A DNA stretch of 64,000 nucleotides from Flavobacteriales bacterium 34_180_T64 (GCA_002162765.1 MAAR01000004.1:434001-498000); one strand, 5' to 3'; positions 1 to 9,190 are shown, counted from the first letter of the stretch. Notes: a model not told the origin generated them from the letters alone. Made by a program: numbers and translations.

Positions 1-640
1 TACACTAGAGAATCTTACAAAAAACTCTAATTTATCTACAAAAAAATTAAATCTAACACTTTATAGTTTGAAAGGGTTTATTGACGATTATAATGGCTCA
101 GTAGATGTTAATTATCAGTCTTCCGTCACTAAAAGTGTGGTCAAACTTCGCCTAGCTGGTTTTGGAGGAGTTACCAATAATCCATTTGTTAAGAATCCTG
201 ATAATAAAAAAGTAGCCCAATTTGGAATTGAGTTAGAGGTTCAAGAATCTAATATTAATTCGAGACATGCTATTTTTCTACAACTTAAACATGTTACAGA
301 AAGTGATTTTGGGAAATACTCAACAACAGAGGTAGGATTAGGATATCGATTTAGAATTGTAAATACGAAAGCCTTTAGTCTGTATGCAAATATGAAATTT
401 GCAACGGTCAATTTTTCAAAATCGACTATTAATTACTTTAATGAATCTGATGTTTTAATTACTGAAGACCTTAGTGAAGCGGCGTTTGATGTTCCTTTTA
501 TATTTGGTGTTGGTGCCGATATTAGAATTACTAAAAACAGCTTTATTACGTTAGGATTTAATGAACTTTTCGCTCTTTTAATAGATAATCAGGGAAACTT
601 TCCAACTGATTTCACCATTGGTTATAAATTTAATTTATAA
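1..640 (+). CDS. C-terminal part of an envelope/outer-membrane barrel-like protein (5' end outside window)
   Basis: The reading frame is open to the left edge from base 2, so the true start lies outside the window; the first start-like codon, TTG at 68, has no special support. About 213 residues are visible. They are rich in alternating polar/hydrophobic stretches with aromatic residues, for example VGLGYRFRIV and FSLYANMKFATV, and end in FTIGYKFNL, a terminal aromatic strand typical of outer-membrane beta-barrels. The stop codon overlaps the start of the next gene (TAATG), so the two are probably co-transcribed. I do not recognise the family; the barrel reading is inference from the strand pattern. 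Confidence 0.6.
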   Translation, partial: TLENLTKNSNLSTKKLNLTLYSLKGFIDDYNGSVDVNYQSSVTKSVVKLRLAGFGGVTNNPFVKNPDNKKVAQFGIELEVQESNINSRHAIFLQLKHVTESDFGKYSTTEVGLGYRFRIVNTKAFSLYANMKFATVNFSKSTINYFNESDVLITEDLSEAAFDVPFIFGVGADIRITKNSFITLGFNELFALLIDNQGNFPTDFTIGYKFNL

Positions 641-1377
641 TGCGTTTATCTAATTACAAAACATCAAATCCTGCTTTTAGCGGTTATTTTTGGGATGGCG
701 GCAAAGATTCAACTGCTACCATGTCTGTTACTGGAATCTTTATTAAATCATTATTTTTAATTTTTATCATATCGGCAATTACTGTAGTCATTTGGAAACT
801 TCACGAAAACGGTATGCAAGTAAGATGGATTACCTTAGGTGGTATGCTAGCTTCAATAATTATTAGCATCGTTATTTCGGTACGAAAGCACTGGGCACAT
901 ATTTTAGTTCCACTATACTCTATTGCTAAAGGCTGCTTTTTAGGTGGTTTTTCTTCTTTTGCACATACAAATTTTCCAGATTTACCATATCAAGCAATTG
1001 GGGTCACTATCATTACGTTTTTTGTAATGCTTGTATTGTATCAAACACGATTAATTCTAGTTACCAAGAAATTAAGAAGTGTAATTATTACGGCTGCAGC
1101 TAGTATTTTTGTGGTTTATATCATTTCTATTGTTCTCAGTTTTTTTGATATTAAATCCTATATCTGGGGAACATCTTGGTTGGCTATTGTATTTAATATA
1201 GTTGCTGTTATTGTGGCTTCATTTTCGCTTTTATTAGATTTTGACTATATCGAACGCTATAAAAATAAAGCTCCAAAACACAAAGAATGGTTAGCTACTT
1301 GGGGACTACTCCTTACTCTAGTATGGCTATATGTTGAGATATTAAGGTTAATGCAAAAATTCGCAATACGTTTCTAA
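640..1377 (+). CDS. Bax inhibitor-1/YccA-like integral membrane protein
   Basis: A 245-residue inner-membrane protein with about seven hydrophobic segments, near residues 31-51, 62-81, 87-104, 118-137, 145-166, 176-200 and 217-237. The N-terminal TSNPAFS motif and the segment order match the bacterial Bax inhibitor-1/YccA branch with a short hydrophilic leader. Family members are linked to membrane stress and ion leak, but their bacterial role is not well fixed. It begins within the previous gene's stop codon (TAATG) and its last four bases overlap the convergent lipoprotein gene. Length is normal for the family. Confidence 0.75.
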   Translation: MRLSNYKTSNPAFSGYFWDGGKDSTATMSVTGIFIKSLFLIFIISAITVVIWKLHENGMQVRWITLGGMLASIIISIVISVRKHWAHILVPLYSIAKGCFLGGFSSFAHTNFPDLPYQAIGVTIITFFVMLVLYQTRLILVTKKLRSVIITAAASIFVVYIISIVLSFFDIKSYIWGTSWLAIVFNIVAVIVASFSLLLDFDYIERYKNKAPKHKEWLATWGLLLTLVWLYVEILRLMQKFAIRF

Positions 1378-1850
1378 TTAATATTTATAATAACAGGCAG
1401 GTTGAATTGAGTTGATACCTGTTGACTTCGTTTAATTGCTGGATAAATTTTTGGTAAGTTATCAAAACCATGAATGAGTAAACTATCAATTGTAGGAATT
1501 TGAGCTTTTGTTTGTGCCTTACTTATAATCTCATTTATTTCAAATTTCCCTAGATTGTCAATCGTTATTTTTAATACAATTGTGTCAATTACATCTTCAG
1601 TTACAACAATATTTAGTTGCGATAAATTTGTGTTCAATATGTTTCTTAATGTGTTTTCGAAACATACTTTTTTATCGAGTTTTCCAGACATAGAATTACA
1701 AGAATCAAAACTAGGGTACTCGTCAACATCATTCCAGCTAAAGGATTCCAACTCCTCTTCAAGAAGATCTTTAGAATTCACTTTTTGATTTTCAAAATAA
1801 TTACATGAGGTAATTAAAACAACACTAATTAAAAGTAATAGTCGCTTCAT
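1374..1850 (-). CDS. small lipoprotein of unknown function
   Basis: 158 residues with a classic lipoprotein signal: MKR, a hydrophobic stretch, then the lipobox LITSC with Cys16 as the expected lipidated residue. The mature part starts acidic, has a second Cys pair (SCNSMSGKLDKKVCF), and ends in a region (VVTEDVIDTIVLKITIDNLG, then PAIKRSQQ) that resembles the TonB-C-like domain seen in many flavobacterial envelope proteins, with the usual order of strand, helix and PAI/KR loop. That domain assignment is tentative. The gene is convergent with the Bax-inhibitor-like gene and lies just downstream of the TPR gene on the same strand. Confidence 0.65.
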   Translation of the reverse strand: MKRLLLLISVVLITSCNYFENQKVNSKDLLEEELESFSWNDVDEYPSFDSCNSMSGKLDKKVCFENTLRNILNTNLSQLNIVVTEDVIDTIVLKITIDNLGKFEINEIISKAQTKAQIPTIDSLLIHGFDNLPKIYPAIKRSQQVSTQFNLPVIININ

Positions 1851-1897
1851 TTAAATTAAACTGTATCCGAAAAGTACAATTTTTTTAGCTTTAGACT

Positions 1898-3028
1898 TTA
1901 ATCTTGTTTTAAAAACTGCGCTTCTTTAATTTCGATTAATCGCATCCTGGCAAATTGGGCATAAGGACTATCAGGGAATTTTTCAATAAAATCTTCAAAA
2001 AGTACAATCCTTGCAGCCACATCTTTATAATATTTGTCCTTAGTAAGAACTAAGAAAAAATGCGAACTTATATTCTCTGGATTCTCCTTAATTGCCTTTT
2101 GAAATGCAATTATTGCTTCTTTATGCTTCTTTTGATGATTTAAAACCGTGCCCAATTTTTGATATTCGTCATCTATTGGCACATCAAGTAACAATAATGC
2201 TTGATTGATGTATTTTTCGGCATTTACATAATCCTCTAATTTCTGATAGTACGTTCCGATTACATACATGGAAGTTGCATCCATAGGATTAAATTTCAAG
2301 ACCTTCTTTCGATGTATTAAAGCTTTTTCATACTCATATTCTCTTTCAAAACAAAGACTCAGTTTTTCATGTATAAACTCCGAGGATTCACCAAGTTCAA
2401 TTAGTTTTTCAAACCATTTTGCTGCATTTAAGTAATCATGCATATAATAATAATTTAGTGCCTTTATATTTATGAGCTCAATATTACGTTCATAAGTCTT
2501 TAAACCGATATTGACATAAGTCTCTACAATTTCATGTTTTCTTTTTACCAAATTATATTTTGCAATTTTATAAATTGCTTTTTGATGGGTCGAATCTAAA
2601 TTAAAAGCAGTACGAAATCGATTCACAGCTGAGGAATCTTTTAGATGTGCTAGTACAACGCCAAGTTCATAATGGTAATTTGGATTATTGTAATCTTTAT
2701 AAACCAAATCTTCAAACAACAATGAGGCTTCTTTATAATGTTTAGTTCTGGCCAGCAATTTTGCATACTCATATTTCAATAATCCATTATTTGGATTCGC
2801 CTTAATACTTTCTTTGAAATGCAAAAGAGCTGCATCATAATTACCTAGAGCGATAAATGCTTTAGCAATTTTTTCCAAAACAACTGCTTGGTTATTGTGC
2901 TTCTTATATGCTACTATGGCTTTACTGTAATTGCCATTCACATATAAACTATCTGCAATATTTATATTAGAATCCTGCGCATAAATATTGGAGGTAATGA
3001 AAATAATAGAAATCCAAATTTTAGTCAT
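1898..3028 (-). CDS. secreted TPR-repeat protein
   Basis: I start this at the ATG whose last base is 3028, because it opens a signal peptide (MTKIWISIIFITSNIYAQD); a longer frame reaches a TTG at 3091 but adds a leader without signal character. The mature protein of about 355 residues is a chain of roughly ten tetratricopeptide repeats: ADSLYVNGNYSKAI, AFIALGNYDAALLHFKES, AKLLARTKHYKEA and GTVLNHQKKHKEAIIAFQKA show the W/L-G-Y-A-F-A pattern. TPRs are protein-binding scaffolds; the partner is unknown. Probably periplasmic. It diverges from the DUF456 gene at 3137, leaving about 108 bases for two promoters. Confidence 0.8.
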   Translation of the reverse strand: MTKIWISIIFITSNIYAQDSNINIADSLYVNGNYSKAIVAYKKHNNQAVVLEKIAKAFIALGNYDAALLHFKESIKANPNNGLLKYEYAKLLARTKHYKEASLLFEDLVYKDYNNPNYHYELGVVLAHLKDSSAVNRFRTAFNLDSTHQKAIYKIAKYNLVKRKHEIVETYVNIGLKTYERNIELINIKALNYYYMHDYLNAAKWFEKLIELGESSEFIHEKLSLCFEREYEYEKALIHRKKVLKFNPMDATSMYVIGTYYQKLEDYVNAEKYINQALLLLDVPIDDEYQKLGTVLNHQKKHKEAIIAFQKAIKENPENISSHFFLVLTKDKYYKDVAARIVLFEDFIEKFPDSPYAQFARMRLIEIKEAQFLKQD

Positions 3029-3136
3029 ATGATAAAATAATGTATTTATTTTGTAAGTTACTTCTTTCAAAAATAGTATGTAATGTAACAAATCCTATTA
3101 CTTGCCGTCATATTAACAGAAATTTAAAATCATTAA

Positions 3137-3634
3137 ATGGATATTTTTTTAGTATTGCTATCAGCCATCTTTATGGTTTTAGGAATAATTGGAAGTTTTT
3201 TACCGATTCTACCTGGACCTCTAACTAGTTGGGTAGGCTTACTTATATTACATCTTACCGATGCGGTTCCAATGAATTGGACCTTTCTAATTATTACATT
3301 AGTTGTGGCTTTAGCTATTTGGGTATTAGACTATGTTATACCTGCCATGGGAACAAAGCGCTTCGGTGGTAGTAAATCAGGGATGATAGGAACAATCTTA
3401 GGCTTAATCATTGGACTTATATTTTTAGGTCCTTTTGGAATTATAGTTGGCCCCTTTTTTGGAGCTCTTATTGGAGAACTAGTTAATAAAAGTGAATTTG
3501 ATAAAGCCCTAAAAGCAGCATTTGGGTCATTCCTAGGGTTTATTGCTTCTGCATTTATAAAATTTATAGTGGCGATGATCTTTTTAGGCTTTTATATCGT
3601 GAAATTTTTCGAATATCAAGAAGCACTATTTTAG
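3137..3634 (+). CDS. DUF456 family membrane protein
   Basis: 165 residues, very hydrophobic, with four to five membrane segments and the DUF456 signature: an early GSFLPILPGPL, a central LDYVIPAMGTKRFGGSKSGM, and glycine-rich segments GLIIGLIFLGPFGIIVGPFFGALIGE. The glycine-zipper-like repeats are a family trait. Function is not established. The gene stands alone and is followed at once by a strong terminator hairpin at 3648-3674. Length is typical. Confidence 0.85.
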   Translation: MDIFLVLLSAIFMVLGIIGSFLPILPGPLTSWVGLLILHLTDAVPMNWTFLIITLVVALAIWVLDYVIPAMGTKRFGGSKSGMIGTILGLIIGLIFLGPFGIIVGPFFGALIGELVNKSEFDKALKAAFGSFLGFIASAFIKFIVAMIFLGFYIVKFFEYQEALF

Positions 3635-3640
3635 ATAAAA

Positions 3641-3680
3641 AAGAAAAAACCTAATAACTGATAGTTATTAGGTTGTTTCT
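3641..3680 (+). terminator. rho-independent terminator after the DUF456 gene
   Basis: A perfect 12-bp inverted repeat, AACCTAATAACT (3648-3659) and AGTTATTAGGTT (3663-3674), with a GAT loop. An A-rich flank lies before it and GTTTCTTT after it, so it could work in both directions. Confidence 0.85.
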
Positions 3681-3764
3681 TTGCTATTAATTCAACAAAA
3701 TACTTAGAGGGATTAATTAATTCTTGTTGACTCTCCAAATATATGTCATATGAGTCACTTATAG

Positions 3765-3802
3765 TTACGGAAAAACCGTAAACTTGATGTGGAAAAACCG
3801 TA
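3765..3802. promoter_or_regulatory. paired GGAAAAACCGTA sites, operator-like
   Basis: TTACGGAAAAACCGTAA (3765-3781) is a perfect palindrome with 6-bp arms around five A. The core GGAAAAACCGTA (3769-3780) is repeated exactly at 3791-3802, 22 bp later, so both copies lie on the same face of the helix. The related sequence TGGAAAAAACGTGACAT occurs twice more near T9SS genes (16929 and 22304). The site lies between two gene 3' ends, where no promoter is needed, so its role here is unclear. Confidence 0.45.
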
Positions 3803-3870
3803 CTATTGAGATGTAATACTGTCTAAGAGAAATTTGAGTTTTCGCAAAAAGTGAAACTTTAACAGTTTTT

Positions 3871-4539
3871 CTATAAAAACCCCTTTTCACGGGCTTCTTT
3901 CAACAAAGATTCATCCTTACCGTCTGAAACAGAGAACAATAACTTCATTTGTTTTTTGCGTTTTTCAATAGCACTCATCGACAAATCGATATATTCTTTT
4001 AAGCTTCTAGTTTTAATACCTTGAGATAATAAATGAAGTATTTTTCGATTTATATCATCTATATAAATATCACTTGTTACAGATTTCTTTAAGAAGTTAT
4101 TGACTGTACTACTATAATATGGAGGTGAATTTAAAATATGTTGAAAAGCTTCAGCCAACTCGCTAGACGTTAAATCACTTTTAATAAGAAAGCCATCTGG
4201 GCTAATATCCTTTATTATATTATGAATACGATATGATTCATTAAACATTGTTAGTATAATCACCTTAGCATTAGGAAGTAGTTTTCTTGCAATTTTAGCT
4301 AAATCTTCACCAGAAGTAATCGCACCATCAGAAGAACTAGGCAGACTTATATCGAAAAAACAAATATCATAAGGTTTTTCATTAGCTGATTTTTGCAGCA
4401 AATCATTGGCTGAATCACAGTCATTTGCAGTATCAATTAAAAGTGTTTGGTCATCATGTTTTGTGGCCATTAAAGTGTTTTGATAACCCTCAATAATAAT
4501 TGGATGATCATCCACCATTAAAATATTAATGTGTTGCAT
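3871..4539 (-). CDS. response regulator, NarL/LuxR-like
   Basis: 222 residues. Receiver domain at about 1-125 with the acidic pair D10/D11 (LMVDDH), phospho-acceptor D63 in DICFFDISLP, T97 and the conserved K120 (FLIKSD). The C-terminal part (about 160-205, LLSQGIKTRSLKEYIDLSMSAIEKRKKQMK) has the helix spacing of a LuxR HTH, but the recognition region departs from the usual consensus. It follows the kinase gene by 5 bases and is its obvious partner. The sequence between strands 2 and 3 of the receiver is longer than usual (SSSDGAITSGEDL), as in Bacteroidota NarL-type regulators. DNA target is unknown; the paired GGAAAAACCGTA sites downstream are one candidate. Confidence 0.85.
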   Translation of the reverse strand: MQHINILMVDDHPIIIEGYQNTLMATKHDDQTLLIDTANDCDSANDLLQKSANEKPYDICFFDISLPSSSDGAITSGEDLAKIARKLLPNAKVIILTMFNESYRIHNIIKDISPDGFLIKSDLTSSELAEAFQHILNSPPYYSSTVNNFLKKSVTSDIYIDDINRKILHLLSQGIKTRSLKEYIDLSMSAIEKRKKQMKLLFSVSDGKDESLLKEAREKGFL

Positions 4540-4544
4540 AATAG

Positions 4545-6572
4545 CTAATTGTTTGAATACGGAACATTTATTTTAATTGCTGTTCCTTTATTTATTTCAG
4601 AATCAAAATCGACAGTTCCCAATAACTCATCGACTCGAGATGATATATTTTTGAGACCAATACCTTTTTTGCTTCTATTAATATCAAAACCATCACCATC
4701 ATCTGTAATGATCAAGCAAATTACATCATTTTTCAATCGAATACTAATTTTTACAGTATCCGCATTAGCATGTTTATAGATATTTTGAAGCGATTCTTGA
4801 ATAATCCTATAAATGTTGATTTTAGTTTTATTCGAAACGCTTTCCCAATTGATATCATCGGTATGTTTAAAATCAAATTTGAGCTGATACGCCAGTGTTT
4901 GCTTTTCAATTAACTCCGAAAGAATATCAATAAATTCTGAACCAGAGACAAAATCGGTATTTAGATCATGAGAGATTTTTCTAATATCCTCTTCAATAAT
5001 TTTAAGTTCATTGATATACTTAGATCTATTCGCAACGGCTTCTTTTCCTTCATTAAAATTAAAGCTATCAAGACTTAATCTTGTGCCAAATAAGCGACCA
5101 AGAACTCCATCGTGTAGCTCTTCGGAAATTCGTTTTTTCTCTCCAGCTCTAGCCTCATCAACTTTATCTTGTTGCGATAACATCAGGTTATAGATTTCTT
5201 CATTAGCCTCTTGCTGAACTTGTTTAAACTTAAGCTCTTTGTTTTTTGCACGTTGCGTTATGATTATATATAATAAAAATAAAGTGAGAAGTAGTACAAT
5301 TGAAACTATCGAAAGCCAGATTTTCTGAAGTGTAATGCGTTCGTTTTCTGCCTCCAATTGATCAGTTTCCAACGTAATTCGTGCAAATTTATTTCTAACA
5401 TCACGTTCTACATTTAACAAACTGTCACTAAGCTTAATATGCTCGTTAAGATATTTTTTAGCAGCTTCCCCGTTTTTTAATTTTGAAAGTAATAACAAAG
5501 ATTCTAGCACTATGTCATTTGAGGACGTTTCCTTTGCTAATTCATAAGATTCTTTAGCATATGCCAATGCTTTCTCTTTTTCGTCAATATCTATATAAAA
5601 CTTTGAAAAATCTATCGTTGCTCCAAGTTTGGTCATTGGATCTTTAAGACTATCACCTATTTTATATGCTCTTTGAAACGACTGTTCTATCTCTGCAATA
5701 TTTCTATTCTCCTTAAGTGATTTAGCATAAGTCGTGTTGGTTAATATTAAAGCATAAAACAAAGGATCTTCTTCATACAAATTCTTTGTATCTAAAACAC
5801 TTTGATATAATGAAATAGAAGTATCTAATTCGCCTTTTAATCGATACACATACGCCTGGTTATTGGTTGAATAGAGACTATTAAAATAACCATCGTCCAT
5901 CCTATTACTAATTTCTAAAGCATTACTATGATATTCTAATGATCTATCATATTTTTTCAGTTTAAATGAGATGATCCCTATCAGATTATTTAGAATCCAT
6001 AATTGATCTAAAATGATTTCATCTTTAGGTAATGTATTGAGTAACTTTATTGCTTCCACTGCGGTTTCTTCACTCCCAAAATAATCCTTTTCAGTTTCTT
6101 GAATATCAGCAATATTAACAAGTACTTCGACCTTCTTTAAACTTTGCTGAAGATTATCATATAATTTTAAGGTTTTCGAATAATAATAAAATGCACTATC
6201 ATTTTGAGAATTGTTATCATAATAAACACCCAAATTTCTATTAGCAGCAACTAAAGCTGAAGAATCTTTAAGCTTGACAGCCAATCTTAAATTATCCTGA
6301 TTTATCTTTTTAAATAAATTAAAGTTACGCGTTATATAATATAATACAGAGAGGTTTCTATTCGAACTTAAAATTGTAGAATCGACTTTGGTGCGTTTCG
6401 CAAGATTTGAAGACTTAATAGCATGAGCTAAGCGTTCTTCTTTAGAAAGACTAGATTTTTTTGATAAGCTGCGATAATATAAAGTACTATCTAACTTAGA
6501 AATAGGGTTTTTAGTTTGTGCAAAGAAAATAGTAGAACAGCACAGAAATACATAAAAGATTAGTAATCGCAT
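4545..6572 (-). CDS. TPR-containing sensor histidine kinase, NarX/DesK type
   Basis: 675 residues. Signal peptide at 1-19, a periplasmic TPR region over about 40-390, coiled stretch 390-415, one membrane segment (about 417-439), a HisKA_3 dimerisation domain with phospho-acceptor His487 in EELHDGVLGRLFG, and a HATPase_c domain with N-box ESLQNIYKHA (593-602), DDGDGFD (624-630) and GIGLKNISSRV. This architecture is common in Bacteroidota: TPRs outside sense a ligand or protein, and the kinase acts on the adjacent regulator. The gene is followed closely by the response regulator (operon) and preceded by a gene for a small secreted peptide, a possible ligand (inference). Confidence 0.9.
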   Translation of the reverse strand: MRLLIFYVFLCCSTIFFAQTKNPISKLDSTLYYRSLSKKSSLSKEERLAHAIKSSNLAKRTKVDSTILSSNRNLSVLYYITRNFNLFKKINQDNLRLAVKLKDSSALVAANRNLGVYYDNNSQNDSAFYYYSKTLKLYDNLQQSLKKVEVLVNIADIQETEKDYFGSEETAVEAIKLLNTLPKDEIILDQLWILNNLIGIISFKLKKYDRSLEYHSNALEISNRMDDGYFNSLYSTNNQAYVYRLKGELDTSISLYQSVLDTKNLYEEDPLFYALILTNTTYAKSLKENRNIAEIEQSFQRAYKIGDSLKDPMTKLGATIDFSKFYIDIDEKEKALAYAKESYELAKETSSNDIVLESLLLLSKLKNGEAAKKYLNEHIKLSDSLLNVERDVRNKFARITLETDQLEAENERITLQKIWLSIVSIVLLLTLFLLYIIITQRAKNKELKFKQVQQEANEEIYNLMLSQQDKVDEARAGEKKRISEELHDGVLGRLFGTRLSLDSFNFNEGKEAVANRSKYINELKIIEEDIRKISHDLNTDFVSGSEFIDILSELIEKQTLAYQLKFDFKHTDDINWESVSNKTKINIYRIIQESLQNIYKHANADTVKISIRLKNDVICLIITDDGDGFDINRSKKGIGLKNISSRVDELLGTVDFDSEINKGTAIKINVPYSNN

Positions 6573-6607
6573 TAAGCTAAGTTAATATAAATAATACCAA
6601 TCCAAAT

Positions 6608-6629
6608 TTATGCTAAAAATTAAGCATAA
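6608..6629. promoter_or_regulatory. inverted repeat upstream of the kinase gene
   Basis: TTATGCT (6608-6614) and AGCATAA (6623-6629) form a 7-bp inverted repeat with an 8-base A/T spacer, 36 bases before the kinase start. It could be an operator or a leader hairpin; no promoter box is clear. Confidence 0.3.
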
Positions 6630-6651
6630 CAAATAAAAAAGATCAAATACG

Positions 6652-6684
6652 TATAGTCCTCACTAACAAATAATGAAGACTATA
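6652..6684 (-). terminator. hairpin between the small peptide gene and the kinase operon
   Basis: TATAGTCCTCA (6652-6662) pairs with TGAAGACTATA (6674-6684) in 10 of 11 positions. Read on the minus strand it follows the peptide gene stop by about 27 bases and is followed by a T-rich stretch (TTTTTTATTTG, ending near 6630), so it may terminate or attenuate read-through from the peptide gene into the kinase operon. Confidence 0.45.
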
Positions 6685-6710
6685 TACATTCAATTTACAA
6701 CTTCGGATTT

Positions 6711-6881
6711 TTATCCTTGAGGCTCTAAATTTTTCTTCTTTTTTGCTAAAGCTAATAAGTCATATTGAGATTGAGTCTCATATGTAGGTGCGTTGTCATT
6801 TGTCAAAGTATCACTACTCTGTCCTGAAACTGTTAAAAGTAAGACTGCCAACAGCATGAATGTAATTTTTAAAGTTTTCAT
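6711..6881 (-). CDS. small secreted peptide next to a TPR kinase
   Basis: 56 residues from the ATG at 6881; a longer frame to 6905 adds only a non-signal leader. The first 21 residues form a signal peptide (MKTLKITFMLLAVLLLTVSG and on). The mature part is short and polar: a Ser/Thr/Asn/Asp-rich stretch, then YDLLALAKKKKNLEPQG with a lysine run and a proline-glycine end. No known domain. It lies 138 bases upstream of a kinase with a periplasmic TPR sensor on the same strand, which makes a role as signal or modulator possible, but this is only inference from position. It could also be a simple structural peptide. Confidence 0.55.
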   Translation of the reverse strand: MKTLKITFMLLAVLLLTVSGQSSDTLTNDNAPTYETQSQYDLLALAKKKKNLEPQG

Positions 6882-6905
6882 ATTAATCAATTTAGGGTTA
6901 TACAA

Positions 6906-7508
6906 TAGTCAATAATTATGTTGTTTTGTTAATTAATAATTGCAAGGCATAACTAAATGCCATTGGAGGGAAGAATGGATTATTAATTTTTGAGCATAAA
7001 AAATTGCTCAATATTGTATTAAACTTTGAGGGAAGTTTTAAGGCACACATTATTGCCTTGATGTTAAATGGATTAAAATTTTCTTGAATAAGTGATTTTG
7101 GGGCTTACTTAAGAACTTCGAATATATGTTAAAAAGATTGTTAACAAATAATAAATACGATAAAATGCGCGATTTTATCGACAAAAAGCAAATATGACTG
7201 TATTTCATCACCTATTATCTGAATTATACCGAAGTTCTATAATAGAAATTAGTTCACAAATGTGACCCTTTCATAAATACTGTGTCTTATTATTAAACGA
7301 CTTAGAGTACGTTAAGGTAATGAAACATAAAGTAAGTCCAAAGAATCAAAAGGCATTCAGGATCTCTAAAAAGAAACATTATCACCTATATATCTAAGCC
7401 GTTACTTTTTTATTAAATGAGATCAATTCTTTATAAATAAACTGCAATTTCTAAAGTAATATCACAGAAAATTGGTTGTAAAATCATAAACCACATTTAT
7501 AAATGACT
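6906..7508. other. 603-bp intergenic region without a clear gene
   Basis: No convincing reading frame on either strand; the best is a 23-codon frame starting at 7126. One notable palindrome lies at 7158-7180 (separate entry). The stretch is unusually long for this gene-dense area and may hold remnants of lost sequence or an RNA that I cannot identify. Confidence 0.5.
7158..7180. repeat. 9-bp perfect inverted repeat
   Basis: CGATAAAAT (7158-7166) and ATTTTATCG (7172-7180) around GCGCG. There is no T-run on either side of the kind a terminator would show, so an operator or a structured RNA is more likely. Function unknown. Confidence 0.4.
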
Positions 7509-9167
7509 TTAGTCCTTTAATATTTTTTTTGAAATCTCTCCTTGATTAGTAACCATCTTAATAATATACACTCCCGAATCCAAATCACCCAGGTCAATTC
7601 TAGATAACTTGACCTTGAAATTAAGAACTTCTTTTCCGTTTACATCATATACAATAACGCTTTCGACATCATAAAAATCTGGAATAGTAATATTTAAAAA
7701 ATCGTTGGTTGGATTTGGAAACATAGCGATGTCTTGGTTTAATATTTCAGTGAGTCCAAGGGTTGAATCTACTACTGTAAATTGTCCCATCATACCATTA
7801 TCTTCATGAATCAAATTGTGACAATGATACATATATGGAACAACGGCATCCGCAAAATCTTCGAATTTTGAAATAATTCTGACCGTTTCACCAGATTCAA
7901 CTAAAACCGTGTCTTTTAGCCCTGATTCAGTAGCTGAAGGAGGCACAGCGCCTCCACCATCGTCTCTATCAAGAATGTAAAACTGAACATCATGCACATG
8001 AAAAGGGTGCGCCATTGAAGTTATATTTGTAATCGTCCAAATTTCAATATCATCAAGCTCCACGACTTCATTAATAACATTCATATCCATACTAACATTA
8101 TTTATTTTAGCATTATTTGATAATTCCATAGGCCTCGTTACAACGGCATCGCCCTCTAAAAATGGAGTTAAGGTTGTCATTGTGCCAGGAAAGCTTGTAA
8201 CTGGACTTACAGTTTGAGCAACAACTTTCACTTCCATAAAACTCCAATCAGTACCAAATAGTGGATTAGGATGTCCCGCAGAACCAGCACCACCTTCAAT
8301 ATTTCCGGGCATTTCAGACATATAACTTTTAAACTGAAATGTATTACCAACACTTTCTCCCGTTAAATCCATCAAAAACTCCGCACGTTCACCACCAGAC
8401 AATAGAATTCTTGTCAATGGAACAGGGTTTTCTAATAATCCTCCATCAGATGAAATTTGGTATAGTGTTCTATTGTCATCTGTACCAACGTTTAAGGTTC
8501 GTGATGATGATCCATTTAACACCCTAAAGCGCACCATTTGTCTTGGAGCATTTACATATGGCTTTATCTCTCCATTAACCATTGAAATGCTATCCATTTG
8601 AGACGAAATTTGAATTTGATTGTTTGCATCCAATAATTTTGTTTGGATTACCAATGGTATATCATCAACACCATAAGTACGAGGCAATGTTAAGGCAGCT
8701 TCTTCAGGATCTGATACAATTATGAATCCTGCAATCCCCAGAGAAACATGAATATTAGTTAGACCCATTGTATGCGGATGATACCAATAAACTGAAGCTT
8801 TGTTCATGACCGTAAAATCTGGTGACCAAGTAGCTCCTGGACTAATTGGAGAGTGCGGTCCACCATCATCAATAGCTGGAATATGCATACCATGCCAATG
8901 CATGGTTGTGGTTTCTGATAAATTATTGGTTACATTAATAGTTACAAAATCTCCTGCATTCATTAATAACGTTGGCCCAAAATAGTTCGTGTTAACGCCA
9001 TAGGTATTCGTAATGGTTCCAGGTTTAAATTGCTTAATCGAAGGGCCTACATTCAAATTAAAAACTGGTCCGCTTAATGTTGGCGGTATAGGCAAAGGTG
9101 TCGTAAATGATTGAGCAAATAGTTGATTAATAGCAAAAACGAATAGTAGAAGTAGAATTTTTTTCAT
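7509..9167 (-). CDS. secreted multicopper oxidase with T9SS sorting tail
   Basis: 552 residues. Signal peptide at 1-19 (MKKILLLLFVFAINQLFAQ). Cupredoxin domains carry all four copper-binding motifs: HWHGMHIP (His90, His92), WYHPHTMG (His130, His132), HPFHVHD (His387, His390, His392) and HCHNLIHEDNGMM (His448-Cys449-His450, His454, Met459 or Met460). This is a complete set for type 1, 2 and 3 copper, so an active oxidase of the CotA/bilirubin-oxidase/SufI-like group is expected; substrate is unknown. Residues about 475-552 form a T9SS type A sorting domain (MFPNPTNDFLNITIP ... SGVYIIKMVTNQGEISKKIL), so the enzyme is exported and probably cell-surface attached. It stands alone, with a strong inverted repeat in its 5' region. 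Confidence 0.92.
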   Translation of the reverse strand: MKKILLLLFVFAINQLFAQSFTTPLPIPPTLSGPVFNLNVGPSIKQFKPGTITNTYGVNTNYFGPTLLMNAGDFVTINVTNNLSETTTMHWHGMHIPAIDDGGPHSPISPGATWSPDFTVMNKASVYWYHPHTMGLTNIHVSLGIAGFIIVSDPEEAALTLPRTYGVDDIPLVIQTKLLDANNQIQISSQMDSISMVNGEIKPYVNAPRQMVRFRVLNGSSSRTLNVGTDDNRTLYQISSDGGLLENPVPLTRILLSGGERAEFLMDLTGESVGNTFQFKSYMSEMPGNIEGGAGSAGHPNPLFGTDWSFMEVKVVAQTVSPVTSFPGTMTTLTPFLEGDAVVTRPMELSNNAKINNVSMDMNVINEVVELDDIEIWTITNITSMAHPFHVHDVQFYILDRDDGGGAVPPSATESGLKDTVLVESGETVRIISKFEDFADAVVPYMYHCHNLIHEDNGMMGQFTVVDSTLGLTEILNQDIAMFPNPTNDFLNITIPDFYDVESVIVYDVNGKEVLNFKVKLSRIDLGDLDSGVYIIKMVTNQGEISKKILKD

Positions 9168-9190
9168 AATATAAACTTTAGTTTGTAATA

